64,000 bases of DNA from assembly GCF_004803895.1 (NCBI RefSeq), contig NZ_CP021978.1, positions 7,998,001 through 8,062,000 on the forward strand, written 5' to 3'. The DNA comes from Streptomyces hawaiiensis. Lineage in GTDB: Bacteria > Actinomycetota > Actinomycetes > Streptomycetales > Streptomycetaceae. The notes beneath the pieces were generated by a model. It did not search any database, had not been told where the DNA came from, and worked only from the letters and a program-made list of their open reading frames with translations. The position numbers and the translations under genes were made by a program. Position 1 is the first letter of the stretch; the number at the start of each line of letters is the position of its first letter. Positions 33,182 through 41,725 of this stretch are shown piece by piece.

Positions 33182-34618
33182 ATGTCGTTGCTCGACACCA
33201 GGAGCTGGCAGTCCCGCAGCCTCGCGGGGCCCGGGTACACCGTCACCGAACCCGCCACCGGCCAGGCCCTCGGGACCCTCGCCCTCGCCACCCCGGAGGA
33301 CGTCGGGGTCGCCGCCGGGCGGGCCGCCACCGCCCAGCGCGCATGGGCACGCACCCCGCACTTCGCCCGTGCCGCCGTACTCCGCAAGGCGGGCGACCTG
33401 TTCACCGAGCACGCCGCCGAACTGCGTGACTGGCTGGTCCGCGAATCGGGCTCCGTACCCGGCAAGGCCGACTTCGAACTGCACGTCGCCGCCCAGGAGT
33501 GCTACGAGGCCGCCGCGCTCGCCTCCCGCCCGGCCGGCCAAGTCCTGCCCAGCGAGGCGCCACGCCTGTCGTACACGCGCCGCGTCCCGGCCGGTGTGGT
33601 GGGCGTGATCTCGCCGTTCAACGCGCCGCTGATCCTGTCCATCCGCTCCGTCGCCCCGGCCCTGGCGCTGGGCAACGCGGTCCTGCTGAAGCCGGACCCG
33701 CGCACGGCCGTCTGCGGAGGGCTGTCCCTCGCCGCGGTCTTCGCCGCCGCGGGCCTGCCGGAGGACCTGCTGCACGTGCTGCCCGGCGGACCGGACGCCG
33801 GACAGGCTCTGGTCGCCGACCCGCGCGTGCCGATCATCTCCTTCACCGGCTCCACGGCCGCCGGACGGGCCGTGGGCGAGGCCGCCGGACGCCACCTCAA
33901 GCGGGCCCACCTGGAACTGGGCGGCAACTCGGCCATGATCGTGCTGGAGGACGCCGACCTCGACGCGGTGATCTCCACGGCAGCCTGGGGCTCGTTCTTC
34001 CACCAGGGTCAGATCTGCATGACCACGGGACGCCATCTGGTCCACGTGTCCCTCTACGACGAGTACGTCGAGCGGCTGGCCGCCAAAGCGGACTCCCTCG
34101 CCGTCGGCGACCCGTACCGGGACCAGGTCCACCTCGGCCCCATCATCGACTCGGGCCAGCTCACCAAGATCAGCGGCCTGGTCGAGGCCAGCACCAGCGC
34201 GGGCGCCAAGCTCGCCGCCGGCGGCACCCACGACAGGCTCTTCTACCGGCCGACGGTCCTCGCCCATGTCGACGACCGCACCCCCGCCTACACGGAGGAG
34301 GTCTTCGGCCCGGTGGCGCCCGTCCGCTCCTTCACCACCGCCGACGAGGCGGCGGCCCTGGCCGCGCAGAGCCCGTACGGCCTCTCCCTGGGCATCGTCA
34401 CCAGGGACCCGGCCCGCGGCCTGGACCTCGCCGAGCGCATCCCGACCGGCATCGTCCACATCAACGACCAGACCGTGAACGACGAGGCCGTGGCGCCCTT
34501 CGGCGGAGTCGCCGCCTCCGGCACCGGCGCCCGCTTCGGCGGTGAGGCCAATCTGGAGGCCTTCACCGAACTGCGCTGGACGACGGTACGCGGAGACGTG
34601 GCTCCGTATCCCTTCTAG
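33182..34618 (+). CDS. NAD(P)+ aldehyde dehydrogenase, benzaldehyde dehydrogenase-like
   Basis: 478 residues. Cofactor and active-site motifs: GVISPFNAPL, FTGSTAAGRAVGE, general base Glu245 in LELGGNSAMI, nucleophile Cys279 in HQGQICMTTGR, EEVFGPVAPV. The GQICMTTGR form and the FGGVAASGTGARFGG C-terminus match the benzaldehyde/salicylaldehyde dehydrogenase branch. It oxidises an aldehyde to acid in the cytoplasm. A perfect 12-bp palindrome CCGATCGATCGG at 33161 overlaps the ribosome-site region. Confidence 0.92.
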   Translation: MSLLDTRSWQSRSLAGPGYTVTEPATGQALGTLALATPEDVGVAAGRAATAQRAWARTPHFARAAVLRKAGDLFTEHAAELRDWLVRESGSVPGKADFELHVAAQECYEAAALASRPAGQVLPSEAPRLSYTRRVPAGVVGVISPFNAPLILSIRSVAPALALGNAVLLKPDPRTAVCGGLSLAAVFAAAGLPEDLLHVLPGGPDAGQALVADPRVPIISFTGSTAAGRAVGEAAGRHLKRAHLELGGNSAMIVLEDADLDAVISTAAWGSFFHQGQICMTTGRHLVHVSLYDEYVERLAAKADSLAVGDPYRDQVHLGPIIDSGQLTKISGLVEASTSAGAKLAAGGTHDRLFYRPTVLAHVDDRTPAYTEEVFGPVAPVRSFTTADEAAALAAQSPYGLSLGIVTRDPARGLDLAERIPTGIVHINDQTVNDEAVAPFGGVAASGTGARFGGEANLEAFTELRWTTVRGDVAPYPF

Positions 34619-34627
34619 GAGCGTCCG

Positions 34628-35014
34628 CTAGCCCGCCTGCTGGCCTTCCTGGGCCTGCTGCTCGGCGATCGCCTTGCGGACCTCGCCCATGTCGAGGTCG
34701 CGGGCCTGCCCGATGACGTCCGTCAGGGCGGCCTCGGGCAGGGCGCCCGGCTGGGCGAACACGGCGACCTGGTCACGGACGATCATCAGCGTGGGGATGG
34801 ACTGGATACCGAAGGCCGCGGCCAGCTCGGGCTGCGCCTCGGTGTCCACCTTGCCGAACACCAGGTCCGGGTTCTCTCCCGCCGCCTTCTCGTAGACCGG
34901 GGCGAACTGCTTGCACGGCCCGCACCAGTCGGCCCAGAAGTCGATCAGGACGAACTCGTTGTCCGTGACCGTCTGGTCGAAGTTCTCCTTGGTGAGCTCC
35001 ACGGTGCTGCTCAT
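34628..35014 (-). CDS. trxA: Thioredoxin
   Basis: 128 residues from ATG 35014. Active site WCGPC with Cys31 and Cys34 (VLIDFWADWCGPCKQFAPVYEKAA); cis-Pro in FGIQSIPTLMIV. Standard cytosolic thioredoxin length plus a ~20-residue Gln-rich tail (EQQAQEGQQAG). It reduces protein disulfides. The divergent neighbour is a disulfide-type flavoprotein, but that enzyme is not a thioredoxin reductase. The symbol is by family; Streptomyces has several paralogues. Confidence 0.93.
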   Translation of the reverse strand: MSSTVELTKENFDQTVTDNEFVLIDFWADWCGPCKQFAPVYEKAAGENPDLVFGKVDTEAQPELAAAFGIQSIPTLMIVRDQVAVFAQPGALPEAALTDVIGQARDLDMGEVRKAIAEQQAQEGQQAG

Positions 35015-35133
35015 GGCGTAAATCCCTCTTCCTGGTGTGGGGTCAAGCCGTCGGCACAACACGGCCGACCGGACACGTATTCCGCGCCCCTACCCATGTG
35101 GCCAGGGCGCACACCACCCACCAGACTGACCCC

Positions 35134-36564
35134 ATGACGGAAACGGAAACCAACGCGTACGACGTCGTGGTGCTCGGGGCCGGGCCCGTGGGGGAGAACG
35201 TCGCCGACCGCACCCGCGCCGCCGGACTGACCACCGCGGTCGTGGAGAGCGAACTCGTCGGCGGCGAGTGCTCCTACTGGGCGTGCATGCCCAGCAAGGC
35301 CCTGCTGCGGCCGGTCATCGCCCGTGCGGACGCCCGCCGCGTGCCGGGCCTGAGCCAGTCGGTGCAGGGGCCCCTGGACGCGTCCGCGGTCCTCGCCCAC
35401 CGGGACTACTTCACCTCCCACTGGAAGGACGACGGCCAGGTCGGGTGGCTCGACTCGATCGGCGCCGACCTGTACCGCGGCCACGGGCGCCTCACCGGCC
35501 CGCGCACGGTGACGGTCACCGGCCCGGACGGCGGCGAGCGCGTCCTGACCGCCCGGCAGGCCGTCGCCGTCTGCACCGGCAGCCGCGCCGCCCTGCCCGG
35601 CCTGCCCGGGCTCGACGAGGTCAAGCCGTGGACCAGCCGGGAGGCCACCAGCGCCAAGACCGTCCCCGGCCGGCTGATCGTGATCGGCGGCGGCGTGGTC
35701 GCCACCGAGATGGCCACGGTCTGGCAGGCCCTCGGCTCGAAGGTCACCCTGCTGGTCCGCGGCGAGGGCCTGCTCCCCCGGATGGAGCCCTTCGCCGGCG
35801 AACTGATCGCCGAGGCGCTCACGGAGGCCGGAGCGGACATCCGTACGGGCACCTCGGTGGAGTCGGTGACCCGTGAGAACGGGACGGTCGTGGCGGTCAC
35901 CGGCACGGGCGACCGCATCGAGGCCGACGAGATCCTCTTCGCCACCGGCCGTGCCCCGCGCACCGACGACATCGGCCTGGAGACCGTCGGCCTCGACGCC
36001 GGATCCTGGCTGCCGGTCGACGACAGCCTCCGCGTGACCGGCCACGACTGGCTGTACGCGGTCGGCGATGTCAACCACCGCGCCCTCCTCACCCACCAGG
36101 GCAAGTACCAGGCCCGCGTCGCGGGCGCCGCCATCGCCGCGCGGGCCACCGGGGAGACCCTCGCCGCCCAGCCCTGGGGCGCCCACGCCGCGACCGCCGA
36201 CCACGCGGCCGTCCCCCAGGTCGTCTTCACCGACCCGGAGGTGGCGGCCGTCGGCCTGTCCCTCGCCGAGGCCGAGCAGGCGGGGCACCGGGTGAAGGCC
36301 GTCGATGTGGACCTGTCCTCCGTCTCCGGAGCCGGCCTGTACGCCGACGGCTACCAGGGCCGCGCCCGCATGGTGGTCGACCTCGAGGAAGAGATCCTGC
36401 GCGGCGTCACCCTCGTCGGACCCGGCGTCGGCGAACTCATCCACTCCGCGACCATCGCGGTCGCCGGCCAGGTCCCGATCAGCCGCCTGTGGCACGCCGT
36501 CCCGTCCTACCCGACGATCAGCGAGGTGTGGCTGCGGTTGCTGGAGGCGTACCGGGACGCCTGA
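35134..36564 (+). CDS. Group I pyridine nucleotide-disulfide oxidoreductase (dihydrolipoamide/mercuric reductase-like)
   Basis: 476 residues. FAD motif VVVLGAGPVGENVADRTRAAG, redox pair Cys46-x4-Cys51 (GGECSYWACMPSKALLRP), NAD(P) motif VIGGGVVATEMATVWQALG, second FAD motif WLYAVGDVN, and a C-terminal interface with HAVPSYPTISE. The redox loop ECSYWAC differs from the GGTCVNVGC of true lipoamide dehydrogenases, so the physiological disulfide or quinone substrate is open. No ribosome site is visible; CAGACT lies six bases before ATG, fitting a leaderless message. Confidence 0.9.
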   Translation: MTETETNAYDVVVLGAGPVGENVADRTRAAGLTTAVVESELVGGECSYWACMPSKALLRPVIARADARRVPGLSQSVQGPLDASAVLAHRDYFTSHWKDDGQVGWLDSIGADLYRGHGRLTGPRTVTVTGPDGGERVLTARQAVAVCTGSRAALPGLPGLDEVKPWTSREATSAKTVPGRLIVIGGGVVATEMATVWQALGSKVTLLVRGEGLLPRMEPFAGELIAEALTEAGADIRTGTSVESVTRENGTVVAVTGTGDRIEADEILFATGRAPRTDDIGLETVGLDAGSWLPVDDSLRVTGHDWLYAVGDVNHRALLTHQGKYQARVAGAAIAARATGETLAAQPWGAHAATADHAAVPQVVFTDPEVAAVGLSLAEAEQAGHRVKAVDVDLSSVSGAGLYADGYQGRARMVVDLEEEILRGVTLVGPGVGELIHSATIAVAGQVPISRLWHAVPSYPTISEVWLRLLEAYRDA

Positions 36565-36609
36565 CCCGCGGCTCGTCCCGGGCCCCGTGCGCGGCAGGCC
36601 CGGCCCGGG

Positions 36610-38202
36610 TCAGGCGTGCGCGGGCACCACCAGATCCCGGTAGGCGTCGTCCCACACGTCCTCCTCCGCCTCCGGCAGCAGCAGCACCCGGTCCGGGCGC
36701 AGCGCGTCGACGGCGCCCTCGTCGTGCGTGACCATGACGATCGCGCCCGGGTAGGTGCCCACCGCCGCCAGGACCTCGGCGCGCGAGGCCGGGTCCAGGT
36801 TGTTGGTGGGCTCGTCGAGGAGCAGGACGTTCGCGCCCGAGTGGACCAGGCCCGCCAGCGCGAGCCGGGTCTTCTCTCCGCCGGAGAGGACGCCGACGCG
36901 CTTGCCGGTGTCGTCGCCGGTGAACAGGAACGCGCCCAGGACCTGGCGGACTTCACCGTCGGTGAGGTGCGGGGCGGCACCGGCCAGGTGCTCGCGGACC
37001 GTCGACTCCGGGTCCAGGGTGTCGTGTTCCTGCGCGAAACAGCCCAGGCGCAGACCGTGTCCGTGGACCACCCGGCCACCGTCGGGCCTGTCGTGCCCGG
37101 CGAGGATGCGCAACAGGGTGGTCTTCCCGGCACCGTTGGGCCCCAGCACCACCAGCCGGCTGCCCCGGTCGACGGCCAGATCGACACCTCGCAGGACGTG
37201 CCGGCCGCCGTACGACCTGGTCAGGCTCACGGCGCCGAGCGGGATCCGGCCGCAGGGCGCCGGCTCGGGCAGCCGGATCCTGGCCGTCTTCCCGGCGCGC
37301 CGGGCCGGTTCGAGGTCCGCGAGCAGGCGGTCGGCGCGGCGGGCCATGTTCCGGGCGGCCACCGCCGTCGACATCCGGGCCCGCATCTTGCCGGCCTGGG
37401 CGTGCAGCGCCGCCGCCTTGCGCTCGGCGTTCGCCCGCTCGCGCACCCGGCGCCGCTCGTCGGCGTCCCGCTGCGCGAGGTAGGTGTCCCAGCCGGTGTT
37501 GTGGATGTCGAGCGCGGCCCGGCCGGGATCCAGGTGGAAGACCCGGTTCACGGTGCTTGCCAACAGGGAGGTGTCGTGACTGATCATCACCAACCATCCC
37601 TGATGGCTCGTCAGGAAGGTGCGCAGCCAGGTGATCGAGGCCGCGTCCAGATGGTTCGTCGGCTCGTCCAGCAGCAATGTGCCGTGCCCGGCGAACAGGA
37701 TGCGGGCCAGCTCCACGCGCCGGCGCTGACCGCCCGACAGTGTGCTGAGCCGCCGCTCCATCAGCCCCGCCGGCAGACCGAGACCGGCCGCGACCCGGGC
37801 GGCCTCCGCCTCGGCCGCGTAACCGCCGCGGGCCTGGAACTCGGCCTCGGCCCGCACATAGGCGTTCATCGACCGCTCCGTGCCGTCGGCCATCGCGCTC
37901 TCCGCGTGGCGCAGCGCCCGTACGGCACGGTCCAGGCCCCGCGCGGACAGGATGCGGTCGGTGACGGTGACCGACTGGTCGGCGGCGCGGGCGTCCTGGG
38001 GGAGATGCCCGACATCCGCCGAGCGGACGACCGAGCCGGCGGCGGGCCGCAGTTCGCCCGCCAGAGTGTGCAATAGGGTCGTCTTCCCGGCGCCGTTGCG
38101 GCCGACCAGGCCGATGCGGTCGCCGGGGGAGACATGGAAGGAGACGCCGGACAGCAGCAGACGCGCGCCCACGCGCACGTCGACGTCACGAACGGTGATC
38201 AT
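36610..38202 (-). CDS. ABC-F family ATPase (ribosome protection/translation factor type)
   Basis: 530 residues with two ABC cassettes and no membrane segments. Cassette 1: Walker A GRNGAGKTT, signature LSGGQRRRVELARILF, Walker B LLLDEPTNHLD. A linker of charged residues (RDADERRRVRERANAERKAAALHAQAGKMRARM) is the ABC-F interdomain arm. Cassette 2: GPNGAGKTT, LSGGEKTRLALAGLV, LLLDEPTNNLD. ABC-F proteins act on the ribosome, some conferring antibiotic resistance. The 5' leader has a candidate regulatory peptide, which favours a resistance-type role. Confidence 0.93.
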   Translation of the reverse strand: MITVRDVDVRVGARLLLSGVSFHVSPGDRIGLVGRNGAGKTTLLHTLAGELRPAAGSVVRSADVGHLPQDARAADQSVTVTDRILSARGLDRAVRALRHAESAMADGTERSMNAYVRAEAEFQARGGYAAEAEAARVAAGLGLPAGLMERRLSTLSGGQRRRVELARILFAGHGTLLLDEPTNHLDAASITWLRTFLTSHQGWLVMISHDTSLLASTVNRVFHLDPGRAALDIHNTGWDTYLAQRDADERRRVRERANAERKAAALHAQAGKMRARMSTAVAARNMARRADRLLADLEPARRAGKTARIRLPEPAPCGRIPLGAVSLTRSYGGRHVLRGVDLAVDRGSRLVVLGPNGAGKTTLLRILAGHDRPDGGRVVHGHGLRLGCFAQEHDTLDPESTVREHLAGAAPHLTDGEVRQVLGAFLFTGDDTGKRVGVLSGGEKTRLALAGLVHSGANVLLLDEPTNNLDPASRAEVLAAVGTYPGAIVMVTHDEGAVDALRPDRVLLLPEAEEDVWDDAYRDLVVPAHA

Positions 38203-38286
38203 GAGAAAACGCTCCGAACAAGCAAGAGGACGCGCACGGGTGGCGTGGGAGTGGGTCCTCGGCTAGGAGATTCGGGGCGTAGACAT
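38203..38286 (-). promoter_or_regulatory. ABC-F leader with possible 7-codon peptide and hairpin
   Basis: Upstream of the ABC-F start the transcript contains ATG at 38286 reading MSTPRIS then TAG (ending 38263). Then GAGGAC and GTCCTC can pair over a ~25-base loop, and a GGAG ribosome site lies ten bases before the real start. The end of the short frame (TCTCCT) could pair with that GGAG. This is the pattern of ribosome-mediated attenuation; inferred, not shown. Confidence 0.4.
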
Positions 38287-38300
38287 GCGGTCACGGTAAC

Positions 38301-38324
38301 GGAGGCGCCTCGCCGGGCGCCTCC
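38301..38324 (-). terminator. Hairpin between def and ABC-F gene
   Basis: Nine-base arms (38301-38309 and 38316-38324) with a 6-base loop lie 27 bp downstream of the peptide deformylase stop on the same strand. Probably ends that transcript. Confidence 0.65.
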
Positions 38325-38350
38325 GGATTTCGGCCGGACGGCCCTGAGCG

Positions 38351-38995
38351 CTACGGCAGCTCGAAGCCGAGCGCCCGCGCCGCCTTCGACGGCGTCGGCT
38401 GGGCCCAGCGCTCCGCCATCGCCTGGTTGGACGACAGCGAACGCGGCTCGGCGCGGTCCAGATACAGGACGCCGTCGAGGTGGTCCGTCTCGTGCTGCAC
38501 GATCCGGGCCGGCCAGCCCGTGAACACCTCGTCCAGGGCCCGCCCGTACTCGTCCTGCCCGGTCAGCCGCACCTCGGCGTGGCGCGCCACCACCGCCTGC
38601 CAGCCCGGCACGCTGAGGCAGCCCTCGAAGAACGCGGCCCGCCCCTCGCCGACGGACTCGTAGGCGGGATTGACCAGCACGCGGAACGGCTGCGGCACCC
38701 GCCCGCGCGCGAGGCGCACCTCTTCCGGGACCGGCGCCGGATCCTCGATCACCGCGATCCGGAGCGGCACACCGACCTGCGGCGCCGCCAGGCCGACTCC
38801 GGGCGCCGCGCGCATGGTGACCCGCAGGGCCTCGACGAACCGGGCCAGCAGAGCGGGCTCCAGCTGACCGTCGTACGGCTCGGTGCCGTGCCGCAGCACC
38901 GGGTCACCGGCCGCGACGATGGTCAACGGCAGGCCCCTGTCGAGGAGTTGCCCGACCCGCTCGGCCAGAGGTGCGCGATCGCTCGGAGTTCCCAT
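38351..38995 (-). CDS. def: Peptide deformylase
   Basis: 214 residues from ATG 38995. All three metal/active motifs are present: GVGLAAPQVG (68-75 region), EGCLSVPG with metal ligand Cys126, and QHETDHLDG with His168-Glu-x-x-His172. It removes the formyl group from nascent proteins using Fe2+/Zn2+. It has an N-terminal ~25-residue extension and a C-terminal AERWAQPTPSKAARALGFELP usual for Streptomyces paralogues. Streptomyces carry several def genes, so this may not be the essential one. Confidence 0.95.
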   Translation of the reverse strand: MGTPSDRAPLAERVGQLLDRGLPLTIVAAGDPVLRHGTEPYDGQLEPALLARFVEALRVTMRAAPGVGLAAPQVGVPLRIAVIEDPAPVPEEVRLARGRVPQPFRVLVNPAYESVGEGRAAFFEGCLSVPGWQAVVARHAEVRLTGQDEYGRALDEVFTGWPARIVQHETDHLDGVLYLDRAEPRSLSSNQAMAERWAQPTPSKAARALGFELP

Positions 38996-39149
38996 CGCGT
39001 CAGGATGGCACGGCGCCCCCCACCCCTGTGTGGCACACGTCATACATGCTTTCCGGGAACTGAACGCCCCGCCGCCCCGACTACTGCACCGCAACGGCCA
39101 CCGCCCACACCGCAACGGCCCAGAAGACGTCCCCCGGAGAAGCCCGCCG

Positions 39150-40553
39150 ATGACCACCGCTCCCTCGCCCACCACGGACGAGGCCCCGCAGCCAGCCGCC
39201 CCGGCACCGTCGAAGAACAGATGGGCCCCCCTGCGCCCGCTGATCCTCCGCCTGCACTTCTACGCCGGGGTGCTGGTGGCGCCGTTCCTCCTCGTCGCGG
39301 CCGTCACCGGCCTGCTGTACGCCGGTTCCTTCCAGGCCGAGAAGCTCGTGTACGACCACGAACTGACCGTCCCCGCAGGAGAGGAGAAGCTGCCGATCAG
39401 CGAGCAGGTGGCCGCCGCCCGCAAGGCCCACCCCGAGGGCACGGTCTCGGCCGTACGCCCCTCACCCGAGGCCGACGCGACGACCAGGGTGCTGCTGTCC
39501 GGCGTCCCGGGCGTCGACGAGGGCCACACGCTCGCCGTGTTCGTCGACCCGTACACCGCGCAGGTGCGCGGCTCCCTCGAACAGTACGGCTCGACCGGCG
39601 CGCTGCCGCTGCGCACCTGGATCGACGAGTTCCACCGGGACCTGCGCCTGGGTGAGCCGGGGCGGCTGTACAGCGAGCTGGCGGCCAGCTGGCTGTGGGT
39701 CATCTCGGCGGGCGGGCTGGTGCTGTGGTTCTCCCGCCGCCGTGCCCTGCGCAAGGTGCGGGGGGTCAAGGGACGGCGTCGCACCCTCGGGCTGCACGGC
39801 GGTGTCGGCGTGTGGGCGGCGGCCGGGTTCTTCTTCCTCTCGGCCACCGGCCTGACCTGGTCGGCCCACGCCGGGGCAAGCATCGACGAGCTGCGGACCT
39901 CGTTGGGCCAGGCCACCCCGTCGGTGTCGGCGGCGGCCGGAGGCGAGCACGACGGCCACGGTGCCGCCGCGGGGCAGGCGGGCGATGCCGCGCACGGCGT
40001 GGGCCTGGACAAGGTCCTGGCCGCTGCGCGGGCCGAGGGGCTCGGCGACCCGGTGGAGATCGTGCCGCCCGCGGACGCGAACTCGGCGTACGTGGTCCGG
40101 CAGGTGCAGCGCAGCTGGCCCTCGAAGCAGGACGCCGTCGCGATCGACCCGGCCGGCGGCGAGGTCACGGACGTGCTGCGGTTCGCCGACCATCCCGTGC
40201 TCGCGAAGCTCACCCGATGGGGCATCGACCTGCACACCGGCATCCTCTTCGGCCTGGCCAACCAGATCGCCCTGATGCTGCTCGCGCTCTCCCTGATCCT
40301 GCTGATCGTCTGGGGCTACCGCATGTGGTGGCAGCGCGGCCGCGGCACCGCCTTCGGCCGCCCGGTCCCACGGGGTGCCTGGCAGCAGGTCCCGCCGCAG
40401 ATCCTCGTACCGCTGCTGGCGGGGGTCGCCGTACTCGGGTACTTCCTGCCCCTGTTCGGCATCCCGCTGGCGGCCTTCCTCGCCGTCGACATCCTGCTGG
40501 GGGAGATCGCCCACCGGCGGGGGCGGCGGTCGTACGGGACGCCGGTCGGGTAG
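39150..40553 (+). CDS. PepSY-associated membrane protein
   Basis: 467 residues with four main membrane helices: HFYAGVLVAPFLLVAAVTGLLYAG (~36-58), ASWLWVISAGGLVLWF, GVGVWAAAGFFFLSATGL, and a C-terminal cluster (ALMLLALSLILLIVWGYRMWW, ILVPLLAGVAVLGYFLPLFGIPLAAFLAVDILL). External loops carry PepSY-like segments (ISEQVAAARKAHPEGTVSAVRP, LDKVLAAARAEGLGD). A His/Asp/Gly loop (GGEHDGHGAAAGQAGDAAHG) may bind metal. These PiuB-type proteins are associated with siderophore or heme iron reduction; inferred. GGAGA precedes the ATG. Confidence 0.87.
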   Translation: MTTAPSPTTDEAPQPAAPAPSKNRWAPLRPLILRLHFYAGVLVAPFLLVAAVTGLLYAGSFQAEKLVYDHELTVPAGEEKLPISEQVAAARKAHPEGTVSAVRPSPEADATTRVLLSGVPGVDEGHTLAVFVDPYTAQVRGSLEQYGSTGALPLRTWIDEFHRDLRLGEPGRLYSELAASWLWVISAGGLVLWFSRRRALRKVRGVKGRRRTLGLHGGVGVWAAAGFFFLSATGLTWSAHAGASIDELRTSLGQATPSVSAAAGGEHDGHGAAAGQAGDAAHGVGLDKVLAAARAEGLGDPVEIVPPADANSAYVVRQVQRSWPSKQDAVAIDPAGGEVTDVLRFADHPVLAKLTRWGIDLHTGILFGLANQIALMLLALSLILLIVWGYRMWWQRGRGTAFGRPVPRGAWQQVPPQILVPLLAGVAVLGYFLPLFGIPLAAFLAVDILLGEIAHRRGRRSYGTPVG

Positions 40554-40571
40554 CGGACCCGCCGACACACG

Positions 40572-40601
40572 GATGCCCGGCTCCCCACGGAGCCGGGCAT
40601 C
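40572..40601. terminator. Bidirectional terminator
   Basis: A perfect 13-bp stem (40572-40584 with 40589-40601) and CCAC loop, followed by TTCCTT, between the convergent PepSY and TPR genes. Confidence 0.88.
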
Positions 40602-40619
40602 TTCCTTGTACGGCGTGGG

Positions 40620-40979
40620 TCAGCGCTGCTCGAAGTCACCCGCGAGCGCCGAGGCGATCCGCAGGTGTGACTCCGCCTCCTCGTGCCGGTTCTGCCGCTG
40701 GAGTGTGCGGCCGAGCATCAGGCGGGCGTAGTGCTCCACGGGGTCCCGCTCGACGATCATCCGCAACTCGCCCTCGGCGCGCCGCAGTTGGGCCGAGTGG
40801 TAGTACGAGCGCGCCAGGAGCAGCCGGGGCCCGGTCTGCTCGGGGACTTCCTCGACCAGCCCGGCCAGGACGCGCGCGGCGGCGGCGTAGTCCTTGGCGT
40901 CGAAGAACAGCTGCGCGCGCTCCCAGCGCTCGGCCGGGGTTCCGTGGGCGTAGTACGTCGTGTCCTGCGTGGTGTTCAC
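40620..40979 (-). CDS. Small tetratricopeptide-repeat protein
   Basis: 119 residues, GTG start with AAGGAGG seven bases away. Three TPR-like helical pairs: ERWERAQLFFDAKDYAAAARVLAGLVEEVP, GPRLLLARSYYHSAQLRRAEGELRMIVERDP, HYARLMLGRTLQRQNRHEEAESHLRIASAL. Probably a protein-binding scaffold. It lies downstream of the broken MarR pair on the same strand. Confidence 0.85.
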   Translation of the reverse strand: MNTTQDTTYYAHGTPAERWERAQLFFDAKDYAAAARVLAGLVEEVPEQTGPRLLLARSYYHSAQLRRAEGELRMIVERDPVEHYARLMLGRTLQRQNRHEEAESHLRIASALAGDFEQR

Positions 40980-41029
40980 TCGGGGCCTCCTTCGAGGCCG
41001 ACAACCGAACTCATTGGTTCAATATTCCA

Positions 41030-41302
41030 CTACCGGTCCGGCTCACCGCGCAGCGCCGCCGGCTCGGCATCCGCCCGCCCGGTGATCAGTCTCAGCACCC
41101 GGCCGGCGACGGCGAGATCCTCCGCCGGAATGCCGTCGTAGATCCGGGCGGTGATCGGTGCCGTCTCGCCGGAGGTCGTGGCGTACCGCTCCCGCCCGGC
41201 GTCCGTGATCCGTACGCCCGTGCCAGTCAGCACACTCTCGAGCACCGCGTAGTGGGCCAGGGCGATGACACGCGGGTCGAGCAGGGGCGCGGTGGTGGTC
41301 AT
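41030..41302 (-). pseudogene. MarR-family regulator with wing-helix core deleted in frame
   Basis: 90 residues. The N-terminus (LLDPRVIALAHYAVLESVL) and C-terminus (VRITDAGRERYATTSGETAPITARIYDGIPAEDLAVAGRVLRLITGRADAE) match a Streptomyces MarR subgroup of about 145 residues. The middle, holding the recognition helix and wing, is missing, while the frame is intact. Dimerisation helices remain but DNA binding should be lost. Its start overlaps the stop of the upstream MarR gene (ATGA). Probably a pseudogene; a dominant-negative dimer partner is a remote alternative. Confidence 0.7.
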
Positions 41303-41620
41303 GACTGCTCCGTCTCGTTCTCGGGGGAAGGGTCGAGAGGCGCGTCGAGCAGGGCCGTCAGTTCGCGTGTGAACTCACGAGCGCGGGCACTGCCGAGGCC
41401 GCCGAGCGGGTCGAGGAGCTGCTGGAGAAGCCCGTGGACGACCGTGATCGCCCGCTGGGTGACCTCGCTGCCCTGCTCGGTGAGCGCGAGCTGGACCGCG
41501 CGCGGGGCGCGGGGGTCCCAGCGGGGCCACCGCGCGGTCGACCGCGACCCGCCACTTCATCGACAGCCGCCACACCAGAAACCCGGGGCGTCGCACCTTC
41601 GGAACGGTGGTCCGCAGCAA
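41299..41620 (-). pseudogene. MarR-family regulator, internal deletion with frameshift
   Basis: From the possible TTG 41620 (or GTG 41596) the frame reads VRRPGFLVWRLSMKWRVAVDRAVAPLG, a MarR N-terminus. It then runs into non-homologous residues. From about 41520 a different frame reads RAVQLALTEQGSEVTQRAITVVHGLLQQLLDPLGGLGSARAREFTRELTALLDAP, a MarR C-terminal dimer arm, ending at 41299. The wHTH in between is gone and the frames no longer match. The operator-like repeats upstream are still present. Confidence 0.7.
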
Positions 41621-41625
41621 ATACA

Positions 41626-41650
41626 GTACATGGCTACTATGTACATGGCT
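41626..41650. promoter_or_regulatory. Direct repeat of GTACATGGCT upstream of the MarR pair
   Basis: GTACATGGCT occurs at 41626-41635 and 41641-41650 in an AT-rich patch between the MarR remnants and the divergent pirin gene. Likely the old MarR operator, and possibly still controlling pirin. Confidence 0.5.
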
Positions 41651-41725
41651 GCCATTCTGCTGGTCTGCGGCGCGACCCGAACGTGGCGCTGACGCAAGCC
41701 CTTGTGCCGCACTAGGTTGTGCGCC

